The position numbers were made by a program, and so were the translations under genes. This document shows positions 45,058 to 47,535 of a DNA stretch of 47,535 bases, piece by piece. Source of the DNA: Verrucomicrobiaceae bacterium (lineage in GTDB: Bacteria; Verrucomicrobiota; Verrucomicrobiia; Verrucomicrobiales; Verrucomicrobiaceae); contig JAIXSY010000004.1 in the NCBI GenBank assembly GCA_027484445.1, positions 1-47,535 on the forward strand, read 5' to 3'. The notes beneath the pieces were generated by a model. The model did not search any database, was not told the origin of the DNA, and saw nothing but the letters and a program-made list of their open reading frames with translations. Positions within the stretch are counted from its first letter, which is position 1. Each line of letters starts with the position of its first letter.

Positions 45058-45423
45058 TCATTCTTCATTTCTGTTTTTCAATGCTTCAAGGAGGAGTGGC
45101 TTCGTATATTTCTCTTCTGAGTCAACTTCGTCGGAATCTCCGGTGTGGAGATATTCTCCGGCGTCGAATGCTAGAAATACCTCCCAAGCGAACTCAGATT
45201 CGATACCATCTGGACCCATCAATATGGCTAGATGAATTCCGTTCATCACGGAGTCTGCATATGTGAATGACACGGTCCCGGCAAGATATCTCTTCGCTAT
45301 ATCATAAGATAGCTGATCCAGCGCCACGCTCAGCTTTAGGCCAGCCGCAGCGGATATGGCACTGGCCTCTTCGTGTGACATTGCCCTTGAGGCTGCGATA
45401 TCTTCTAATTGTTTCGGTGCCAT
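45058..45423 (-). CDS. Integron-type cassette gene, unknown acidic protein
   Basis: The 121-residue product begins MAPKQLEDIAASRAMSHEEASA and has an acidic C-terminus (TGDSDEVDSEEKYTKPLLLEALKNRNEE). I recognise no domain. Its ATG lies 7 bp after the attC site at 45431-45523, and its stop TGA is followed at once by the GCCTAAC core of the next attC, exactly the arrangement of an integron gene cassette. The region is more A+T-rich than the core genes. It has no promoter of its own in the 7-bp leader. Confidence 0.7.
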   Translation of the reverse strand: MAPKQLEDIAASRAMSHEEASAISAAAGLKLSVALDQLSYDIAKRYLAGTVSFTYADSVMNGIHLAILMGPDGIESEFAWEVFLAFDAGEYLHTGDSDEVDSEEKYTKPLLLEALKNRNEE

Positions 45424-45430
45424 ATCTTCT

Positions 45431-45523
45431 GCCTAACGCTTCGGATCAGGCGACGGCGAGCACAAGACGTTGCTGACACGACAGATCGCCTTCGAGCCGT
45501 TGCCCGGATCCGTTTTGTTAGCC
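45431..45523 (-). repeat. attC site (93 bp)
   Basis: On the minus strand: GGCTAAC at the start and GTTAGGC at the end, with inner arms CGGATC-CGGGC-AACGGC and GCCGT-CGCC-TGATCCG forming an imperfect stem with a bulged base, and a variable central loop. The stop codon TAA of the upstream cassette gene (45518-45520) lies inside the first core box, as is common in cassettes. It is about 88% identical to the site at 46723-46815. Confidence 0.88.
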
Positions 45524-45826
45524 GTTGTTTTTGGGTGTTGCTGGGTCACTGTCTGATTGTCTGTCGATGGTCCAAGATCCGGCGGGCAAAATCCGAGTCG
45601 CTGTCATGATGAAATCGTCTCGATAGCCCGGCTGAGAGAAACGAAAAGTAACTCGCCTACCTGCTGATCGCCATTCGTCGCGGGAAGTGCCTCCCCATGG
45701 AATCCGAGCGTTTCCGGTGGCTTGGCAATGCTGGCTGAGAGCTCGCAAGCAACCAACAATAGCAAGGTCGTCGCACCTGAGTGTGATGCTGTAGTGATGG
45801 TCTTTGTGCGTGGTGGTCTGTGACAT
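45518..45826 (-). CDS. Integron-type cassette gene, unknown protein
   Basis: The 102-residue frame begins MSQTTTHKDHHYSITLRCDD and continues with a beta-rich pattern (RVTFRFSQPGYRDDFIMTATRILP). I recognise no family. Its stop lies in the core box of the attC at 45431-45523, which supports it as the gene of that cassette. The nearest upstream attC (46182-46274) is ~355 bp away, an unusually long leader for a cassette gene. Confidence 0.6.
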   Translation of the reverse strand: MSQTTTHKDHHYSITLRCDDLAIVGCLRALSQHCQATGNARIPWGGTSRDEWRSAGRRVTFRFSQPGYRDDFIMTATRILPAGSWTIDRQSDSDPATPKNNG

Positions 45827-46181
45827 AGTATGAAAGCTGGATTCCTCAATGCAGTGGTTCAGGCTGCATATCTGAATGTCCTACTTCAACCCTCCGCAGA
45901 CACTGCCTACCAGCCAGGCTTAATTGACGCCGTGAGTTGGGCAGTGTGAACCTCTGTTTCTGAGTTTTGGTTCGGTGTGTTTCGCAGGCTGCCCGTAGCA
46001 ACAACGGGCGGAAGGTCAGTGCTCTGACCCAGCGGCTACTCCTAGCGAACCCGGCCACGTCCATGTCTCCACAATAACCGGCTGGTTCCCGATGGACAGA
46101 ACACGGACTCTGAATCTTCCGTGTGCTACCACCAATGGGCTTGTTGGACTTCCGCATGGACTGGAAAGGTGTTCTTGGTTC
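45827..46181. other. Cassette leader region without a convincing gene
   Basis: This 355-bp stretch lies inside one cassette, between the attC at 46182-46274 and the gene starting at 45826. A weak minus-strand frame from ATG 46157 to 45846 has an Arg/Ser/Cys-rich composition unlike a real protein. A decayed gene or a cassette promoter are both possible. Confidence 0.35.
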
Positions 46182-46274
46182 GGCTAACGACCCAAGCTCA
46201 GCGACCCGGCGCACGGGACGCAACGATTGCAACCGCGACGCCCCCGCCGGGTTCGCTGCAGCGCATGGTTAGGC
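46182..46274 (-). repeat. attC site (93 bp)
   Basis: On the minus strand: GCCTAAC, then the arm CAGCGAACCCGGCG, a central loop, the matching arm CGCCGGGTCGCTG, GAGCTTGGG and the final core GTTAGCC. One A is extrahelical in the arm, the feature that sets the strand recognised by the integrase. The stop codon of the cassette gene (46269-46271) lies in the first core. Confidence 0.9.
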
Positions 46275-46718
46275 GGCGACAAATTTGGAACGTAACTCAT
46301 CTGGACACCTCTCTGTGATGTGAACGACCTCCCAAGCCTGCTCCTTGCCGCCACCGGTAACACCGCGAATCGTGATGAATGAGTCGAACGCTGTGGCTGC
46401 CACATCCGCGACAATCGCGAGCGCGTCTGTATCGGGACTGGATGCAGAGACGGTCGAATGTGACCAACGCGGGGCATGGTGAATCTGAATATCGAAGTGC
46501 AACTTCTGCGCTGCGTCTCGACCGAACGTGTAATTCGTGAGGTCTGTGCCGCTGAACACCATGCTGACTGCCTCCTCACCACTGCCGCTGAACTTGCGAG
46601 GCGGGTCGCTCTTGCCGAGGTGGGAAATGGAAATGCCACGCTCCTGCAAGGTGCGAAGGAAGCTGCCAACCTGCGCTTCTGTCGGCTTGGCGATGTATGC
46701 ATAGAGGACGTGGGACAT
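46269..46718 (-). CDS. Integron-type cassette gene, unknown protein
   Basis: The 149-residue product begins MSHVLYAYIAKPTEAQVGSF and contains a ferredoxin-like alternation of strands and helices (SHVLYAYIAKP..., ISISHLGKSDPP, HFDIQIHHAPR). I recognise no family. The ATG lies 4 bp after the attC at 46723-46815 and the TAA overlaps the attC at 46182-46274, so both ends fit a single-gene cassette precisely. Confidence 0.78.
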   Translation of the reverse strand: MSHVLYAYIAKPTEAQVGSFLRTLQERGISISHLGKSDPPRKFSGSGEEAVSMVFSGTDLTNYTFGRDAAQKLHFDIQIHHAPRWSHSTVSASSPDTDALAIVADVAATAFDSFITIRGVTGGGKEQAWEVVHITERCPDELRSKFVAA

Positions 46719-46722
46719 AGCC

Positions 46723-46815
46723 GCCTAACGACTCGGATCAGGCGACGGCGAGCGCAAGACGTTGCTGACAGGACAGATAGCCTTCGAGCCTTTGCCTGCA
46801 TCCGTTTTGTTCGCC
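46723..46815 (-). repeat. attC site (93 bp)
   Basis: Near-copy (~88%) of the site at 45431-45523, with the same length and the same inner arms on the minus strand (CGGATGCAGGCAAAGGC and GCCGTCGCCTGATCCG). The first core has drifted to GGCGAAC; the final core GTTAGGC is intact. Confidence 0.85.
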
Positions 46816-46841
46816 CCTGTTTGTTGGTAGTCGCATGATGG

Positions 46842-47078
46842 CTACTTGCGGCTCTTCAAAATGCCCATTACTCCAAGAGCCAAGAGCGCGGCACCAATCA
46901 CCCCAATAACCACGAACCCAAGGGTAAGCTGACCTGATGAAGCTCCAGTGGACATGCCAAAAATCTGAAGCTGTGAGCCTGGTGCTGCCTGGGCAAATGT
47001 ATTCTGATAGGTAGTGTATGACAGGATGATCAGAGCTAGGCCGCAAATAATCCGAATAATGGGTGAGATGGAGTTCAT
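46842..47078 (-). CDS. Small two-helix membrane protein (DUF3185-like)
   Basis: The 78-residue product has two membrane helices (IIRIICGLALIILSYTTY and LTLGFVVIGVIGAALLALGVMGIL) around a short periplasmic loop, and a basic end KSRK. The layout resembles DUF3185 proteins, of unknown function. Its stop is 26 bp before the attC core at 46815, so it is probably the cassette gene of that site. The upstream boundary of its cassette is not clear: a GTTCGGC at 47142-47148 (minus strand) could be a decayed core. Confidence 0.75.
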   Translation of the reverse strand: MNSISPIIRIICGLALIILSYTTYQNTFAQAAPGSQLQIFGMSTGASSGQLTLGFVVIGVIGAALLALGVMGILKSRK

Positions 47079-47249
47079 GGGCGAATGGCTACGAGACGAG
47101 GATGTGGTTAGTGCTGGTTGTAGGAAAAGGCTTCGCGATTGGCCGAACGTTGTTTAGCCACACTTAATTGTGGGCGATTCAGATTCGTCCACAGTTTTTG
47201 TGGTATCAAAGGGTTCGTCATGGTGTTTTTGGCTCTGTGTTCGAGTTTT

Positions 47250-47535
47250 TTATGCAGTGGGTGCAGTGGCAGCAGTCGGGGATTGCGGATCTGTGGTTGA
47301 TGAAGGGTTTTCCAGCAGGTGCTGCTGCATGTAGAGGCTGAGTTTCTCCGGCTGGCGGGGAAACATCTCCATGAGCTTGAGGAGGTTCAGGAAGAGCATG
47401 AGCTGCAAATCTTCGTGCGCCTGCTTTTTGCCTTCCTGCGTGGTGGTTTTGCTGCCGGTGGAGCTTTCGCTGGCGGCATACACGGCGGCCCAGTTTGTTT
47501 TCAGCGCGGTCGTCAGGGTGACGATGGCGGGCGCG
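47250..47535 (-). CDS. Unknown protein, C-terminal part (gene enters from the right edge)
   Basis: The frame is open to the window edge, giving 95 residues of the C-terminus. It contains TALKTNWAAVYAASESSTGSK, a helical stretch KKQAHEDLQLMLFLNLLKLMEMFPRQPEKLSLYMQQHLL and a Pro/Ala/Thr tail. I recognise no family. Whether it belongs to the cassette array or to the chromosomal flank cannot be decided from this part. Confidence 0.6.
   Translation of the reverse strand, partial: APAIVTLTTALKTNWAAVYAASESSTGSKTTTQEGKKQAHEDLQLMLFLNLLKLMEMFPRQPEKLSLYMQQHLLENPSSTTDPQSPTAATAPTA

Noticed and set aside
44694..45266. 190-residue plus-strand frame near the MMPL gene
   Set aside because: Arg/Pro/Lys-rich, crosses an attC site and the cassette gene antisense; no family likeness.
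46184..46801. 205-residue minus-strand frame across two attC sites
   Set aside because: It overlaps the better cassette gene 46269-46718 in another frame and reads through both attC stems.
47142..47159. GTTCGGC...GGCTAAAC on the minus strand as a fifth attC
   Set aside because: The two boxes are too close (18 bp) and have no stem between them; at most a decayed half-site.

Overview
The window looks like a chromosomal segment from a verrucomicrobial bacterium, probably near Prosthecobacter/Verrucomicrobium. The support is indirect: high G+C, weak ribosome-binding sites, a planctomycete/verrucomicrobial-style Ser/Thr kinase, a Tat-exported DUF1552 protein, a Tat-exported sugar-phosphate-isomerase-like protein, a giant secreted protein with autotransporter-type beta-strand repeats, and short palindromic repeats. 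This assignment is inference from gene content; there is no rRNA or tRNA gene. No phage or IS transposase was seen.

Layout. 1-2.4 kb: the 5' part of a protein kinase gene, a class I aldolase and a secreted protein. 2.7-12.2 kb: one gene for a ~3130-residue multidomain exported protein (cadherin-like, beta-strand repeat, Lys-rich, HYDIN-like, Calx-beta and InlB-like parts). 12.6-14.1 kb: a VOC-family lipoprotein and trpD. 14.3-20.1 kb: a three-gene operon, dabA-dabB plus a second complex-I-like membrane subunit, predicted to be an energy-coupled inorganic-carbon uptake system. 20.1-28.3 kb: mostly housekeeping or accessory genes (YdcF, EamA transporter, M42 peptidase, DUF3482 GTPase, nucleotidyltransferase, PIN toxin-antitoxin pair, LysR regulator, HD hydrolase). 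28.35-28.58 kb: a nested palindromic repeat element. 28.6-34.2 kb: DUF1552, esterase-like, TIM-barrel, M20 and mutM genes. 34.2-40.8 kb: a TetR-controlled RND efflux operon in the order regulator, adaptor, pump, outer-membrane channel. 41.1-44.6 kb: an L,D-transpeptidase and an MMPL exporter. 45.0-47.1 kb: a small array of integron-type gene cassettes read on the minus strand, with four attC-like sites and no integrase in the window. The window ends inside another minus-strand gene.

The most interesting parts are the integron-like array (stop codons lie in or against the attC core boxes, and three 93-bp sites have classic imperfect stems), the three-gene DAB locus whose extra subunit lacks the usual TM5 glutamate, the 229-bp palindromic element between two convergent genes, and the Lys/Arg-rich block inside the giant exported protein. 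Domain and family calls come from reading the sequence; no database search was possible.
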